From Psychrobacter sp. TAE2020 (GTDB lineage Bacteria > Pseudomonadota > Gammaproteobacteria > Pseudomonadales > Moraxellaceae), in assembly GCF_018919485.1 (NCBI RefSeq), contig NZ_JAHLMU010000001.1, positions 2,827,351-2,891,350 on the forward strand: 64,000 nt of DNA. Direction: 5' to 3'. This document shows positions 62,380 through 64,000 of the stretch, piece by piece (position 1 is the first letter of the stretch; each line of letters starts with the position of its first letter). The position numbers and the translations under genes were made by a program. Below the pieces are notes generated by a model. The model was not told where the DNA came from. It searched no databases and was given only the letters and a program-made list of their open reading frames with translations.

Positions 62380-64000
62380 ATGAGTGCAGTATTATTCTCC
62401 AGTCGTTTAAGCGTATTATCTATAGGTATAGCAGCAGTATTAGGGTCACAAATGGCGAATGCTGCTGATGTAGATAGCGTACCTAGCACTAATTTACAGA
62501 CTATTACCGTAACCGCTAACAGCTCTATAAATAAAAAAGTACAACAGGACTCGGTATATACAGATGACTATACCCCAGCGCAGCAAGCCAATCATTTAAG
62601 CGACTTTTTGAATGTAGTGCCAGGGGTCACAGTAGGAGGCACTTCAGCGGTCAATCAGCGCATACGTATACGTGGACTTGATGATACTAGTCTTAAAGTA
62701 ACTATCGATGGTGCCCGTCAAGAAGGTACGTTGTTTTATCATATGGGTGACGTCACTATTGACCCTGATTTATTGAAACAGGCAGAAGTCTCAGTCGGTA
62801 ATAACTCAGTCACCCTTGGCAACGATGCTTTAGGTGGCGCGGTTGCTTTTAAAACTGTCGATGCCGCAGATTTGCTACGACCTGGTCAGAAAGTCGGTGC
62901 TAAATTGAATATCGGCTATGCCAGTAATAATGATGAGCTACTCACTTCGGCGACTGTCTATGGCGCACCAACAGACAATATTGACTTGCTAGCCTATTAT
63001 GGCAAGCGTGATGCGAATGCAGGTGAAGATGGCGAGGGTCGTAAGATTCAGACTGAAGAGAGTAAGGGTGAAAACATCTTACTAAAAGCGGGTGCTTATA
63101 TTGCAGAAGATCATCATGTTGGTGCCAGCCTTAGCAGTACTGAAAACAGCGGTAGGTTCCCTCTACGTCCTGATTTTCCAGCCAGTCCAGGACCTAATAG
63201 CTGGAACCCCGTCATCCCACAAAAAGTCAAACGCGATACTTATGCGTTAGACTATAGCTATAATCCAGTAAACAAATTGATCGATGTTGATACTAATGTT
63301 TATCAAACAAAAACCCGAATCTTACGTGATTCTGATTATGTTAAGAATCCTGGATATGAGTTTGATGCGCAAGTTAAAACTACTGGTGTTAAGATCCAAA
63401 ACACTAGCGTTATCGACAGCACAGTTGGCAGCCATAAACTAATTGCCGGTGTTGAGCATTATAAAAAGGAGTCTGATTATAATGGCGTTGAGCGCGGCAC
63501 TACTAACCCTGTTAGTGGTACTGACGAGGCAACAAATACCTCACTATACTTAGAAGATCAATGGCAAATGGGTAAGTTAACCTTAACTCCTGGCTTACGT
63601 TATGATCGTTATCAGTCTCCTGAATTTGTGTCTGCGGGCAAAACTTATAATAATGTAGTCGGGGCGTTGGCTGCTAGCTATGAGATTGCACCTAGTACGC
63701 AGATATTTGCGAGCTATACACAGCTATTTAACGGTCCAGACTTAAGCCAAGCTGTTTTTAACGCTGATGGCACGGGTACTTTTGTTAATAGTGACTTAAA
63801 AGCAGAAGAAGGTGATAACGCTGAAGTAGGCATTACTACCACTTTACGTGGTCTGACTATAGCTGATGATTCGCTACAGTTAACGGGTAAATATTTTGAG
63901 ACTAATATTGAAAACTATCTTGAATTCGTTCGATCAGGAGGTAGTCACCCTGGGTTAGACTGTACTACTGGGCAACTTAATGGCAAATGCCAAGGCATGA
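62380..64000 (+). CDS. TonB-dependent receptor, heme/hemoglobin type (cut by window edge)
   Basis: An outer-membrane receptor whose first 540 codons are present; no stop is reached. The signal peptide ends near A-N-A-A. The plug domain shows T-I-T-V-T-A, then R-I-R-G-L-D-D-T-S and I-D-G-A-R-Q-E-G, followed by N-D-A-L-G-G-A-V-A-F-K-T and L-L-R-P-G-Q-K-V-G, which match the heme/hemoglobin receptor branch (HmuR/PhuR-like). The upstream Fur box supports an iron role. The barrel follows. It is divergent from the xanthine permease and is probably not part of the purine cluster. Confidence 0.88.
   Translation, partial: MSAVLFSSRLSVLSIGIAAVLGSQMANAADVDSVPSTNLQTITVTANSSINKKVQQDSVYTDDYTPAQQANHLSDFLNVVPGVTVGGTSAVNQRIRIRGLDDTSLKVTIDGARQEGTLFYHMGDVTIDPDLLKQAEVSVGNNSVTLGNDALGGAVAFKTVDAADLLRPGQKVGAKLNIGYASNNDELLTSATVYGAPTDNIDLLAYYGKRDANAGEDGEGRKIQTEESKGENILLKAGAYIAEDHHVGASLSSTENSGRFPLRPDFPASPGPNSWNPVIPQKVKRDTYALDYSYNPVNKLIDVDTNVYQTKTRILRDSDYVKNPGYEFDAQVKTTGVKIQNTSVIDSTVGSHKLIAGVEHYKKESDYNGVERGTTNPVSGTDEATNTSLYLEDQWQMGKLTLTPGLRYDRYQSPEFVSAGKTYNNVVGALAASYEIAPSTQIFASYTQLFNGPDLSQAVFNADGTGTFVNSDLKAEEGDNAEVGITTTLRGLTIADDSLQLTGKYFETNIENYLEFVRSGGSHPGLDCTTGQLNGKCQGM

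Overview
The window reads as the chromosome of a moderately low-GC gammaproteobacterium of the Moraxellaceae, most likely Psychrobacter or a close relative. That placement is an inference from gene content, protein style and base composition; no 16S gene is present. Three blocks dominate: a type I-C CRISPR-Cas operon beside an integrase and a tRNA, a long molybdenum-cofactor and molybdoenzyme block, and a purine/ureide breakdown cluster.

Positions 1-10770: a minus-strand type I-C cas operon (cas3, cas5, cas8c with an internal cas11c start, cas7, cas4, cas1 running off the left edge). No CRISPR array is visible. A 50-codon plus-strand gene sits between cas4 and cas1. To the right are two small unknown genes, a tyrosine integrase, an excisionase-like gene, a divergent XRE regulator, a direct-repeat cluster and tRNA-Val(GAC), which together look like one end of an integrative element.

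Positions 11259-15840 hold bhcABCD, a complete beta-hydroxyaspartate cycle, which turns two glyoxylate into one oxaloacetate without losing carbon. Positions 16215-34220 hold a YdeP/FdhF-type molybdoenzyme with FdhD, a three-subunit PaoABC/YagTSR-type molybdenum hydroxylase with its XdhC-type chaperone and MocA, then moeA, moaA, moaB, mobA, moaC, moaD, moaE, modA and modB (no modC).

Positions 34431-51694 are mixed: a DUF308 membrane protein, a periplasmic racemase-fold protein without catalytic cysteines, a tautomerase, an acetyltransferase, gdhA, a five-gene glycosyltransferase cluster, a PepSY protein, a polar amino-acid ABC transporter and an orphan YezG-type immunity-like gene.

Positions 51848-61608 hold allE, allA, puuE, a wrecked NCS1 permease pseudogene, puuD, hiuH, uraD, a RutR-like TetR regulator and a XanQ-like xanthine permease. 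Three copies of a RutR-type palindrome lie upstream of puuE, uraD and the permease, each overlapping the predicted -35 element. The far right is a Fur-box-preceded TonB-dependent heme-type receptor, cut by the window edge.

Read together, xanthine is imported, oxidised to urate (molybdoenzyme needing Moco), opened by PuuD/HIUase/UraD to allantoin, then degraded by PuuE, an allantoate hydrolase not in the window, AllE and AllA to glyoxylate plus urea. The beta-hydroxyaspartate cycle can then assimilate that glyoxylate, and GdhA can capture the ammonia. This coupling of purine breakdown to the beta-hydroxyaspartate cycle is the most interesting system-level idea here; it is an inference from gene content.
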